Assembly: GCA_938003855.1 (NCBI GenBank)
Contig: CALKXD010000277.1
Coordinates: 1 to 32,639 of the forward strand
DNA: 32,639 bases
Direction of reading: 5' to 3'
DNA from: an uncultured Granulosicoccaceae bacterium
GTDB lineage: Bacteria; Pseudomonadota; Gammaproteobacteria; Granulosicoccales; Granulosicoccaceae
How positions within the stretch are numbered: the stretch's first letter is position 1; the number at the start of each line of letters is the position of its first letter. A model generated the notes under the pieces. That model saw nothing but the letters and a program-made list of their open reading frames with translations, was not told where the DNA came from and did not search any database. The translations under genes were made by a program, and so were the position numbers. This document shows, in pieces, positions 24,461 through 32,630 of the stretch.

Positions 24461-25674
24461 CAACTGGCGCCCACTGCTGTATCAACCTTTTTCGCATTAG
24501 ATGACCGCGACAGCGGGTCAAGCGCATCACGTAACGCTTCGCCAATCAGGTTATAGGAAAATACCGTCAGAAATATCGCCCCGCCCGGAAACAGCGCCAT
24601 CCACCAGTTAAATGTCGACGAACGTACAGCCTGATTGAGCATCTGACCCCACGACGGATCATCAACCAGACCTAGCCCCAGAAAACTCAGCGTCGCCTCT
24701 GCCAATATCGCTGACGCGACACCAAAACTGGCCGCTACCAGAACCGGTGCAACCGCGTTGGGCAGAATGTGGCGAAACAGAATAGATCCCAGAGGCAGCC
24801 CGGATGCAACAGCCGCCTGAACAAACTCCTGTTGTCGCAACCGCAGGAATTCAGCCCGGACATAGCGTGCGTAGCCCGGCCAGCTGGTCAAACCGATAAT
24901 CACCATCATCACGTACAGACTGCGATCAAAAAAAGCAACAAATGTCAGCAGTAGAAAAAGCGTGGGGATAGCTTCGAATATTTCGATCACACGCATGCAC
25001 AACATATCAATTATTCCGGCAAAATACCCCATTACGCCACCAATCAATACGCCGATAAACAGAGCAATCCCGGTCGCCAGCAGCCCGATCCCCAATGCCA
25101 GGCGCGTCGCGTGAATCATGCGGCTCAGTAAGTCAGCACCGTTTTCAGTTGTACCTAGATAGTGTGCCCGCCCATCATAAAAGCCCGGAGCCTGCAAACC
25201 GGTATCACCATAGTCACGCAGATAATCCTTGGCAGAGTATGGGATAGGCGCCAGCACTTCCCAGTCGGTCATCGACAAAGCCGGCTGTTCTCTGTGCTCC
25301 TCATAAACCGAAAGCTTCGGTACATTGACAAGTACCTGGCTTATCCCCCAGGTCAACGCGGCCACACACAGTACAATCACGACCTTATAAGGCAGGCGTG
25401 TGCGCCACACCGCAACCGTTAGCACGAACGCGACAATCAAGGTGATATCCAGGGCGGAAAGATAAGCCAGTGCCGGGCTTTGTAACACACCGTTATAGCT
25501 GCCCAGCAGCGGCCTGCTATTGGCCAGCAATGGGGCAAACACTGCGGTAAACACCAGCAACAACAACCAGCCTGTGCCCAATTTTGCGCCAACAGAGCAA
25601 AACGTGTTGCGTATCAAAGCGGCACCAGGCCCCTCTCTGTGCCGCTGATCAAGCGGCTTGCCGGTATTAGTCAT
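24460..25674 (-). CDS. yejE: Peptide ABC importer permease (YejE-like)
   Basis: Inner-membrane permease of the DppC/OppC class. The C-terminal half is standard: LGTTENGADLLSRMIHATRL, then the EAA loop (FVQAAVASGLPLGSILFRHILPN) that contacts the ATPase, ending FNLIGEALRDALDP-like (YNLIGEALRDALDPLSR). The N-terminal half is longer than usual. After the first membrane segment (residues 33-51) come two further hydrophobic segments (about 73-115) before the periplasmic part, making 404 residues against about 340 in E. coli YejE. ATG start at 25674, overlapping the upstream permease gene by eight bases, so translation is coupled. Confidence 0.9.
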   Translation of the reverse strand: MTNTGKPLDQRHREGPGAALIRNTFCSVGAKLGTGWLLLLVFTAVFAPLLANSRPLLGSYNGVLQSPALAYLSALDITLIVAFVLTVAVWRTRLPYKVVIVLCVAALTWGISQVLVNVPKLSVYEEHREQPALSMTDWEVLAPIPYSAKDYLRDYGDTGLQAPGFYDGRAHYLGTTENGADLLSRMIHATRLALGIGLLATGIALFIGVLIGGVMGYFAGIIDMLCMRVIEIFEAIPTLFLLLTFVAFFDRSLYVMMVIIGLTSWPGYARYVRAEFLRLRQQEFVQAAVASGLPLGSILFRHILPNAVAPVLVAASFGVASAILAEATLSFLGLGLVDDPSWGQMLNQAVRSSTFNWWMALFPGGAIFLTVFSYNLIGEALRDALDPLSRSSNAKKVDTAVGAS

Positions 25675-27043
25675 AGCTCACTCTAGGGTCAGCCAACGCA
25701 TAACAGATATCGGCAAGTAAATAGCCCACCAGTGTCAGCACACCACTAATCAGTGTCAATGACAACACTAACTCACGATCCCTCCCCTTCACCGCTTCGA
25801 CCGCCAGCTTGCCCATGCCGTCAATGCTAAACAGACTCTCTACAATCACCGACCCCGCCAGCAAAGCAGGTAACAACGAGGCAGACACAGTAATCAATGG
25901 CAGCAAGCTGTTGCGAAAGACATGTCGCCAGAGAACAACATCATCAACAGCGCCCTTGGCTCGCGCCGTGCGCGCATAGTCGGCGGCGAGATTCTCCAGA
26001 ATGGCCGATCTCGACAACTTTGCAAGAAACGCAAAGCCGCCAAACGTCAGGCAGATAACCGGCAATACCAGATGCCAGACTCGATCAAACAAAAAGCCAC
26101 GGACAAATTCACCGGTCTGAAAGTGATTCGCTACCAGCGCCGCGACAACCACTCCGGTTAACCCGGCCACGACCACTCTCAGCGCATAGAATTCACTGGT
26201 GGCAATGGCACAAAACAGCAGGGCTAGACCCACACTAATCACAAACTCGCCCGCCAACCCAACGGGTTGCCCAATCACCGCTGTCATTTGCACACCAGCT
26301 ACCAGGCCAAGCAAAGTGGACAACACCATCCGAACCGGCGCAGCAAGCCTGGCATTCGCCACCAGCGCAATTGTGATTGCCGCTACGGTAATGGAAAAAT
26401 AGATCAGCACATCTCCAATACTTCCCCAATGGGGCAGGAAGGGCATGTCGTCAGCTTCACGGCGATTCAATCCCGCTTCAGGAAACCAGTGCCAGTTTTG
26501 CACACTGGCAAAAAAACCTATTAAAAGAGTACCCAGCAGCATCACCGGGACTGACCACATAGCCAGCAATACCGTCCCGGAGGTGACATCAAAAGACTTG
26601 CCCTGCAGCGTTGCAGCGCGGACGCCGATGGCGATTGCAACAATATAGACAATTGGTATCGATATCAGATTGAGGAGCAGCGTGATCGGCAGACGCTCAG
26701 TAATGATCTCCGCCACCGGGCGCCCATAAAGAAAGCTGTCCCCCAGGTCCGACCCCTTAGAAAAACTGAAGCCCCCCAGCGACAAACCGTCCTGCACAAA
26801 CCCGAACGGCGATATGTTATTCAACCAACGCAGATACTGAACCGGCGGTGAGGCATCCAGACCATAGCGACGGTTGTAATATTCTTCCATCGCCGCCCTC
26901 GCCTCAGGCTGCATAACACCCTGAGTAAGGTTCTGGCTGCTCAGGCCTCCGGGAGAGGAAGCCATTACCGCAAATACCACCAGCGTTATGCCGAGCAAAG
27001 TCGGCACCAGCAGCAACAGTCGGCGCAACAAGTAGGTCAGCAT
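25667..27043 (-). CDS. yejB: Peptide ABC importer permease (YejB-like) with large hydrophobic insertion
   Basis: Inner-membrane permease of the DppB/OppB class. It starts like YejB (MLTYLLRRLLLLVPTLLGI), with the conserved SFLYGRPVAEIITERLP region. After the insertion it resumes with DRVWHLVLPVICLTFGGFAFLAKLSR, the EAA loop YARTARAKGAVDDVVLWRHVFRN, and an end at LADPRVSYD. The protein has 458 residues against about 364 in E. coli. The extra material, about residues 205-318, contains roughly four hydrophobic segments where E. coli YejB has only a short loop. ATG start at 27043 with AGGGTG about six bases upstream. It lies 48 bases after the binding-protein gene and overlaps yejE by eight bases. 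Confidence 0.9.
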   Translation of the reverse strand: MLTYLLRRLLLLVPTLLGITLVVFAVMASSPGGLSSQNLTQGVMQPEARAAMEEYYNRRYGLDASPPVQYLRWLNNISPFGFVQDGLSLGGFSFSKGSDLGDSFLYGRPVAEIITERLPITLLLNLISIPIVYIVAIAIGVRAATLQGKSFDVTSGTVLLAMWSVPVMLLGTLLIGFFASVQNWHWFPEAGLNRREADDMPFLPHWGSIGDVLIYFSITVAAITIALVANARLAAPVRMVLSTLLGLVAGVQMTAVIGQPVGLAGEFVISVGLALLFCAIATSEFYALRVVVAGLTGVVVAALVANHFQTGEFVRGFLFDRVWHLVLPVICLTFGGFAFLAKLSRSAILENLAADYARTARAKGAVDDVVLWRHVFRNSLLPLITVSASLLPALLAGSVIVESLFSIDGMGKLAVEAVKGRDRELVLSLTLISGVLTLVGYLLADICYALADPRVSYD

Positions 27044-27091
27044 GCGGGCACCCTGACTTTCATTGAGCCCGGCAACGGCTGATCAACCGCA

Positions 27092-28927
27092 TTATGGTTG
27101 GTACTTTTGCTGGTTAGCGGGCACGTAGTTTTCAACTGGTACCTGCGTAATATTGAGCCCGAGCCGGTTAACATCAATGTTCCGGATTCGCTTATCCACA
27201 AACTCAATAGACTGCTTGCGCATCAGGAAGGTGTAGGGTTGATCCTCGTGCAGCAATGCTTCCACCTGCCACCACAAAGGCATTCGATCTTGCTCATCAA
27301 CAGTTGCACGCGCCTTGTCTATCAGTGCATCCACACCGGCATTGCGATAGTTGATGAAATTGTCGCCGCCGTCTTCTATCTGGCTGCTGTGGAACATTTG
27401 GTAGACATCTGTTTCTACACCGCTACCCCAACCTAGCGTTATTGCATCAAAGTTTCGCGTATTGAGCAGATCTATCATGACCGACCACTCAGCCGGTTTA
27501 GGCAGCAATGACACACCGGCGCGTGCGTATAAATCTTTAAGCAGCAACACGATGCTACGGGTTACGTCGCTGTCCTGATAATAGACAAGCTCAAACTCCA
27601 GCATCGTCCCCTCGCTGTTCTCGAGCACCCCATCGCCATCGCTGTCATTAAAGCCAGCCTCGGTCAGCAACGCTTTGGCCGCCTCTGTATCGGCCGGCCA
27701 GGCCTTGATCTGTGGATCGTGCTGGACACTACGAGGGTTGAATGGGCTCACCGCAATCTCCGCGTAACCCAACATAACATCGTCGACAATGCGCTGACGA
27801 TTCGACAGCAGAGTCATCGCACGTCGAACCCGGGAATCAGCAAACACCGTTGGTTTGCCTTCGCGTTCCGAGTTCCAGCCAATAAAACTATAGCCCGCGG
27901 TCGGGCTCATGTACTCGAGGTTGTTGGCTGTATCCTGCAACTGCTTATCGTCCAGCAGTTTCTGATATTCGCGGGGGGTCGACGAATAGCTGTCAATTGT
28001 GCCGTTGCGAAACGCAGCCAATCTCGCGCTGTCGTTTTCGATCACATTCCAGATTAACTTCTCGAACGCTGGCTGCACGTCGCCCCAGTAGCGTTGGTTG
28101 CGCGACAATTCTACTCTACCCCCATCCGGCGTCCAGGAAGTCGGGTCCTCCAGCTGATAAGGCCCGGAGCCAAACAATATCCCCTTGGACTGATTGTATT
28201 CTTCTGCCTTATCGAGCCAAGGCTCATAAAAATGCTGTGCAAGTATGTCCATTTGGCCAGCAAGCCCCAGACTCTCAAAGTAAGGCTCCGCAAAAACAAA
28301 CTGCACACGACGGTCATCAAGCGCTTTTACTGTGGCAATTTTCTCCAGTGACCCACGATGCCTGGGGGCAGCAATCGCCTCATCCATGACGAAGCGAAAA
28401 GAAAAGGCCACATCATGAGCGGTCACGGGCTTCCCGTCGGCAAAAGCAACATCGTCACGCAACTTGAAATCGATGGTAAGACCGTCGTCGCTTGTATGCC
28501 ATGACTCGGCCAGTAACCCTGTCCACTCCAGCGTATCGGGATCACGCTTTAACAATGATTCAAGTACGTAGCTCTGCACGGTGAACGCGTATAAATCTGA
28601 CGAAATCAACGGGGTAATAGTTTTCAAACCCGCTGGAAACGCACGTACCAGCCAATCCCCTTCAGCGAAGTCAGGCTGCTGGCTCGCGAGTAGAGCCCGA
28701 GAAAAAGCGCTACCGGCGGTGGTCTGCAGCTCATCGGCGTTATCAGATGGCGTAACCGGCGCCATGACCACAGAATTACCAAACGACTGCAAAGTGCGCC
28801 GTAGCTCGCGGAGATCCTGTGCCTGGCCGTCTAGCGTTGTCCGCATTTGCGCCATTGTCCGCCATTGGCGATCAACCATATACATCGATAAAAGAACCAG
28901 ACAACCCACGGCAATAACCGAGGTCAT
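27092..28927 (-). CDS. yejA: Family 5 extracellular solute-binding protein, probably membrane-anchored (YejA-like)
   Basis: Periplasmic receptor of the peptide importer. The SBP family 5 core is clear: LLAESWHTSDDGLTIDFKLRDDVAFADGKPVTAHDVAFSF, SGPYQLED, RNQRYWGD, RVRRAMTLLSNRQRI and the AGFNDSDGDGVLE loop common in this family. The N-terminus is unusual. A hydrophobic segment (about residues 1-19) is followed by a charged heptad-like helix (RTMAQMRTTLDGQAQDLREL) instead of a signal-peptidase site. It therefore looks like a signal anchor with a coiled-coil stalk. The AVGC within the hydrophobic stretch is a weak lipobox match. Start chosen at ATG 28927; TTG 28930 is possible, and the frame is open about 20 codons further without ATG or GTG. 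First gene of the operon. Confidence 0.88.
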   Translation of the reverse strand: MTSVIAVGCLVLLSMYMVDRQWRTMAQMRTTLDGQAQDLRELRRTLQSFGNSVVMAPVTPSDNADELQTTAGSAFSRALLASQQPDFAEGDWLVRAFPAGLKTITPLISSDLYAFTVQSYVLESLLKRDPDTLEWTGLLAESWHTSDDGLTIDFKLRDDVAFADGKPVTAHDVAFSFRFVMDEAIAAPRHRGSLEKIATVKALDDRRVQFVFAEPYFESLGLAGQMDILAQHFYEPWLDKAEEYNQSKGILFGSGPYQLEDPTSWTPDGGRVELSRNQRYWGDVQPAFEKLIWNVIENDSARLAAFRNGTIDSYSSTPREYQKLLDDKQLQDTANNLEYMSPTAGYSFIGWNSEREGKPTVFADSRVRRAMTLLSNRQRIVDDVMLGYAEIAVSPFNPRSVQHDPQIKAWPADTEAAKALLTEAGFNDSDGDGVLENSEGTMLEFELVYYQDSDVTRSIVLLLKDLYARAGVSLLPKPAEWSVMIDLLNTRNFDAITLGWGSGVETDVYQMFHSSQIEDGGDNFINYRNAGVDALIDKARATVDEQDRMPLWWQVEALLHEDQPYTFLMRKQSIEFVDKRIRNIDVNRLGLNITQVPVENYVPANQQKYQP

Positions 28928-29272
28928 CAATATCCAGTCTTTAGCATGGAATTTACTTTCGATGATCAGCTCCGGGGTAAAGACAGCAGACTAACAATGA
29001 CAGGGATATCCTGTCCGGGCATTCAGAAGTTACCGCGGGGGTTAAGGTTTCGATCGGCTAACACCATCCATATAATCAAGAATAACCACCCAGCTCCATC
29101 GATCAATCTAGCGGATCAATATCGCACTACCACGCCACGGCTCGAACTCTCACAGGCTCCTGCAGGAAGTATAGATCCTGCAACACTGACCGCACGCACA
29201 GATGAGGTTACGAGATGCGCTTTGCGCGTATAATGAGTAAACATTCACAGCCATCATTATCAGGGGCAATCA
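28928..29272. other. Divergent yejA-fabI intergenic region
   Basis: The 345 bases between the divergent importer and fabI genes contain no plausible gene. It holds the fabI -10 box and an inverted repeat: TGCAGGA (29161-29167), eight bases, TCCTGCA (29176-29182), partly overlapping a perfect palindrome TCCTGCAGGA (29158-29167). The inverted repeat could be an operator or a small hairpin. A promoter for the importer operon must lie here, but no convincing minus-strand -35/-10 pair was found. Confidence 0.4.
29229..29234 (+). promoter_or_regulatory. fabI promoter -10 box
   Basis: A perfect TATAAT lies 38 bases before the fabI ATG. The -35 region is poor (GGTTAC at 17 bases, TTACGA at 15), so an activator or an upstream element may help. 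The fabI ribosome binding site is strong: AGGGG at 29262-29266, about seven bases before the ATG. Confidence 0.5.
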
Positions 29273-30058
29273 ATGAGTTTTCTTGCTGGAAAAAAAGCGT
29301 TGGTCATCGGAGTGGCGAGCAAACGTTCAATTGCCTGGGGAATAGCCCAGTCAATCCACCGTGAGGGCGGAGAATTAGCCTTTACCTACCAGAATGACCG
29401 TTTGAAAGACCGCGTTGTGGGTTTCGCTGAGGAATGTAATTCCAGCCTGGTGTTCCCTTGTGATGTAGAGCACGACAGCGAAATCGATGCGTTAATGGCG
29501 TCGCTCAAGGATGCCTGGGGCACATTCGATATTCTTATTCATGCTGTCGGCTTTGCACCCAGAGAACAACTAGAGGGCGACTACCTCGACAGTGTGACAC
29601 GCGAAGGCTTCCGCATCGCGCACGACATCAGCTCTTACAGCTTTGCTGCATTGGGCAAAGCGGCGCGACCACTTCTGACCGAAAACGCAGCACTGCTGAC
29701 GCTAAGCTACCTGGGTGCTGTACGGTCTATGCCAAATTACAATGTCATGGGATTAGCGAAAGCAAGCCTTGAGGCCAACACTCGGTTTATGGCCCACTCG
29801 CTTGGTTCGCAAGGTGTGCGCGTTAATGCCATTTCAGCCGGGCCGATCCGAACACTGGCGGCTTCCGGCATCAGCGACTTTAAAACACTGCTGAACTACG
29901 TCGCTGACACAGCGCCCCTAAAGCGCAACGTCACCATCGAGCAAGTCGGTGATACGGCTGCCTTTTTATGCTCGGATATGGCAGCGGGAATCACCGGCCA
30001 GGTGGTTTATGTCGATAATGGGTTCAATAATGTAGCGATTCCACCGTCCATGGCCTGA
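29273..30058 (+). CDS. fabI: Enoyl-[ACP] reductase (NADH) FabI
   Basis: Last reductive step of each fatty acid elongation cycle, reducing trans-2-enoyl-ACP with NADH. This SDR-fold protein begins [23 protein letters not shown] with the FabI-type cofactor loop. The active-site residues carry the same numbers as in E. coli: Y146 (in LSYLGAV), Y156 and K163 ([12 protein letters not shown]). G93, where substitution gives triclosan resistance in E. coli, is retained, so a sensitive enzyme is predicted. The length of 261 is typical. It has its own -10 box and a strong ribosome binding site. It converges on ppiD across a shared terminator. Confidence 0.98.
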   Translation: MSFLAGKKALVIGVASKRSIAWGIAQSIHREGGELAFTYQNDRLKDRVVGFAEECNSSLVFPCDVEHDSEIDALMASLKDAWGTFDILIHAVGFAPREQLEGDYLDSVTREGFRIAHDISSYSFAALGKAARPLLTENAALLTLSYLGAVRSMPNYNVMGLAKASLEANTRFMAHSLGSQGVRVNAISAGPIRTLAASGISDFKTLLNYVADTAPLKRNVTIEQVGDTAAFLCSDMAAGITGQVVYVDNGFNNVAIPPSMA

Positions 30059-30060
30059 CA

Positions 30061-30095
30061 AAAAAAAGCCAGGGACAATGTCCCCGGCTTTCTTT
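30061..30095. terminator. Bidirectional terminator between fabI and ppiD
   Basis: AAAGCCAGGGAC (30065-30076), loop AAT, GTCCCCGGCTTT (30080-30091), with one internal A/C mismatch. On the minus strand the stem is followed by a long U run, a strong terminator for ppiD. On the plus strand it is followed by CTTTC, a weaker one for fabI. The genes converge here. Confidence 0.85.
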
Positions 30096-30135
30096 CAATC
30101 GTAAGTCGTTATCCGGTACAGTTCACACTGGTGTA

Positions 30136-32073
30136 CTAATAACCACCACCGTACCCCATCGGGCTCTGCTCGGTGAGTAACGCATCGTTTTTCTCGATGT
30201 CGGCACTGGCTTCTATGGTCACCACCAGATTTTCAAAATCAGAAGTCGCTGGTGCAGTTGTCGCGGCTATAACCTCGTCACCCTCTGCTGCTGCGTCATC
30301 TTCTGCAACGCCACCGAAAATCAGGATTGCCACATCACCGCTTGAGGTGTTCAGGGTCTGATAGGCGTTCTGCCCCGCAGCCGGCTTTGGCATGGCAAAA
30401 ATTGCCCTGACCAACTCGCTGTCTGCTGCAGGATCACTGCGACCTACCGCTACGGTCTCATTGTGCTCAGCACCATTGGCTGCAGCCAATTCCGCTGGAT
30501 CGGCAGCCGCTTCCAGGGACTTTGTGAGTTCAGCAGCCAGAGTATTTAACTCGTCCACGGCTCGCTCTCGCTGCAAGGTGGCAACAACGGTATCCCTGAC
30601 TTCATCCAATGGTTTAGGTTTGGCAACCTCATGCTCCAGGGTACGAAGCACGATCACGTGATTGTCTGCAACTTCCAGAACCTCAGAGTTAATGCCATTG
30701 TTGAGTACATCGTCAGTCAGGGCAGCAGCAACCACCTGTGGGTATTGTCCAACCCCGTCAAAGGTATTTCGGTCAATCCAGTCTGTGGTCTGAATGGCCA
30801 GACCTGTCTCATCCGAAGCAGGCAGCAATGAGTCGTCGTTTTCGTAAGACGCATTGGATAACAACTCACTGACTTCGAAAAAACTGGTTTCTGCTTTCTC
30901 GATGCGATACTCGTCATCGAGTTCGGCCTTCACTTCTTCAAAAGTCTGACCGCGCTCGGGAATAATGTTGTTCAGTTTAATGATGTGATAACCAAAATCA
31001 GACAATACCGGCTCACTCAAATCACCCACCTGCATAGCAAAGACAGCCTCTTCAAATGGTGGCACCATCACGCCCGTTGCAAACTCGCCGAGGCTGCCTC
31101 CATTTTCGGCAGACCCGGTATCGTCAGACATCTCTTTCGCAATATCTTCAAATGCTTCGCCAGCGTTGATGCGGTCAATCAAGCCTTGCGCCACTGCCAG
31201 CTTGTCCTCTTTTGTCGAATCACTGGCATCACTGTCCATCGACAACAGGATATGCGACGCATCGCGTTTCTCCGGCGCCACCCACCGGGCCTTGTTTTGG
31301 TCGTAATAGGCTTGCAAATCTGACTCGGACGGATCTACACCATCTTTCAGATCGTCAATTTTTAACTCGATGTACTCTATCTTTACTTTTTCCGGATTGT
31401 TGTAACTGGCCTTGTTATCCTCATAGTAGGCAGTCACATCCTCATCGCTGATTTCGATAGCGTCCGCCTTTTCCTGCACGTTCAAGGTTATCGACGCCAG
31501 ATTCCGCTTCTGATTTTGTAGGCGATTCACCGCTTTATTTTCATCAGGCAGCATAAATCCTGTGCCAACCACAGACTCACGCAACTGCTGCGCAAGTAAA
31601 TCATCGCGAAATTGGGCCTCAAACTCGGCGGCAGAAATGCCCATCGACTGCAACTGCATTTGATAGCGGTCTGAATCAAACCGGCCGTCAACGTTAAACG
31701 CGTCTATTTCAAATAACCGCTGCGCTAAATCTTCGTCGCCTACTGCCAACCCGTTGTCAATGACTGCCTGGCGCAACACTTCCCGTGTGACAACCGAATC
31801 CATCGCCTGATTACCGACAATTGACACGGCATTAAACCCTTCCGGAATACGCCCACCAAAAGCCTGCGCGAGTTGGGCACGTTGGTTCTGGTACGCATTG
31901 TTAAATGCGTTCAGCGAGACTTTCTCACCATTGACTTTGGCAGCGTAGTCGGGGCCCCCGCCGTTGAAATAAGAGTTCACGCCGAACAGGGCAAAGGGTA
32001 TGCAGATAACGGTTACCAGCAAGTACTTCAGCCACTTTGAGTTGCGTATACCGTCTCTGAGATCAAGTAGCAT
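30136..32073 (-). CDS. ppiD: Membrane-anchored peptidyl-prolyl isomerase/chaperone PpiD
   Basis: Inner-membrane periplasmic chaperone that sits at the Sec translocon exit and helps fold secreted and outer-membrane proteins. A short cytoplasmic N-terminus (MLLDLRDGIRNSK) precedes one membrane anchor (residues 14-36). A SurA-like N-terminal chaperone region follows. The parvulin domain spans about 265-370, with RDASHILLSMDSD, NGGSLGEFATGVMVPPFEEAVF and DFGYHIIKL. The remainder is the C-terminal lobe. Length 645 (E. coli 623). The last residues form an odd MGYGGGY tail. ATG start at 32073. It is downstream of hupB as in E. coli, but two tRNA genes lie between, with a terminator ahead of it, so it needs its own promoter. 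Confidence 0.96.
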   Translation of the reverse strand: MLLDLRDGIRNSKWLKYLLVTVICIPFALFGVNSYFNGGGPDYAAKVNGEKVSLNAFNNAYQNQRAQLAQAFGGRIPEGFNAVSIVGNQAMDSVVTREVLRQAVIDNGLAVGDEDLAQRLFEIDAFNVDGRFDSDRYQMQLQSMGISAAEFEAQFRDDLLAQQLRESVVGTGFMLPDENKAVNRLQNQKRNLASITLNVQEKADAIEISDEDVTAYYEDNKASYNNPEKVKIEYIELKIDDLKDGVDPSESDLQAYYDQNKARWVAPEKRDASHILLSMDSDASDSTKEDKLAVAQGLIDRINAGEAFEDIAKEMSDDTGSAENGGSLGEFATGVMVPPFEEAVFAMQVGDLSEPVLSDFGYHIIKLNNIIPERGQTFEEVKAELDDEYRIEKAETSFFEVSELLSNASYENDDSLLPASDETGLAIQTTDWIDRNTFDGVGQYPQVVAAALTDDVLNNGINSEVLEVADNHVIVLRTLEHEVAKPKPLDEVRDTVVATLQRERAVDELNTLAAELTKSLEAAADPAELAAANGAEHNETVAVGRSDPAADSELVRAIFAMPKPAAGQNAYQTLNTSSGDVAILIFGGVAEDDAAAEGDEVIAATTAPATSDFENLVVTIEASADIEKNDALLTEQSPMGYGGGY

Positions 32074-32144
32074 GATATCTTTTCGTTAGTTATTGAATTT
32101 GAGAGAGTGCGTTGCACTGCACACTACAAATAATAGCATCAGAC

Positions 32145-32172
32145 ACAAAAAAGGGTGCCGTAGGACACCCTT
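32145..32172 (-). terminator. Terminator after the tRNA-Val/tRNA-Asp genes
   Basis: AAGGGTG (32151-32157) pairs with CACCCTT (32166-32172) around an eight-base loop. On the minus strand the stem is followed by a U run (T complement of the A's at 32147-32152). It lies 12 bases beyond the tRNA-Asp 3' end and should end that transcript before ppiD. Confidence 0.8.
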
Positions 32173-32183
32173 ATCTGCATTAT

Positions 32184-32260
32184 TGGCGGAGCGGACGGGA
32201 CTCGAACCCGCGACCCCCGGCGTGACAGGCCGGTATTCTAACCAACTGAACTACCGCTCC
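32184..32260 (-). tRNA. tRNA-Asp (anticodon GTC)
   Basis: A 77-base cloverleaf on the minus strand. The acceptor stem GGAGCGG pairs with CCGCTCC, the discriminator is G and CCA is encoded (32184-32186). The anticodon GTC is at 32224-32226 in the loop CTGTCAC, and the T arm is GGGTTCGAGTCCC. Close to E. coli tRNA-Asp. It is 10 bases downstream of tRNA-Val. Confidence 0.97.
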
Positions 32261-32270
32261 AATAATTAAG

Positions 32271-32346
32271 TGGTGGGTGCTGAGGGGATCGAACCCCCGA
32301 CCCTCGCCTTGTAAGGGCGATGCTCTCCCAGCTGAGCTAAGCACCC
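32271..32346 (-). tRNA. tRNA-Val (anticodon TAC)
   Basis: A 76-base cloverleaf on the minus strand. The acceptor stem GGGTGCT pairs with AGCACCC, with encoded ACCA at the 3' end. The D arm is GCTCAGCTGGGAGAGC, the anticodon TAC is at 32311-32313 in CTTACAA, and the T arm is GGGGGTTCGATCCCC. Close to E. coli tRNA-Val(UAC). Transcribed with tRNA-Asp, probably after hupB. Confidence 0.97.
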
Positions 32347-32357
32347 AATTAAGCCGC

Positions 32358-32630
32358 CTAGTTTATCGTTTCTTTCAGTGCTTTACCAGGCTTAAATCGC
32401 GGAACATTCGAAGCTGCAATATCAATTTCTTCGCCTGTTCGGGGATTTCTGCCCTTTCGAGCTTCCCTTTTGCTTACCAGAAACGTACCAAAGCCGATCA
32501 AAGTGATCTGTTCGTCCTTCTTCAGTGTATCACCAATCACTTCAACCATTGCATCAATTATTTTGCCCGCATCAGACTTTTGGACGTCGGCTTTATCAGC
32601 AATCGCATCAACAAATTCTGTTTTGTTCAT
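32358..32630 (-). CDS. hupB: DNA-binding protein HU-beta
   Basis: Small histone-like protein that bends and compacts DNA as a dimer. The 90 residues match the family end to end: MNKTEFVDAIADKADVQKSDA, the dimer core, the arm signature GFGTFLVSKREARKGRNPRTGEEIDI with the DNA-intercalating Pro (RNPRTG), and the C-terminal FKPGKALKETIN. The start is ATG at 32630; only nine bases of upstream sequence are in the window, so its ribosome binding site and promoter cannot be judged. The hupB-ppiD order (usually after lon) supports the beta rather than the alpha type. Two tRNA genes begin 11 bases downstream. Confidence 0.97.
   Translation of the reverse strand: MNKTEFVDAIADKADVQKSDAGKIIDAMVEVIGDTLKKDEQITLIGFGTFLVSKREARKGRNPRTGEEIDIAASNVPRFKPGKALKETIN

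Noticed and set aside
25667-27043. Frameshift or fusion in the long YejB-like permease
   Set aside because: The frame is continuous, the inserted part has regular hydrophobic segments, and conserved motifs resume in the same frame.
27610-27660. EF-hand or dockerin-like calcium site (DSDGDGVLE) in the binding protein
   Set aside because: This DxDGDG loop is a common feature of family 5 solute-binding proteins and does not indicate a separate domain.
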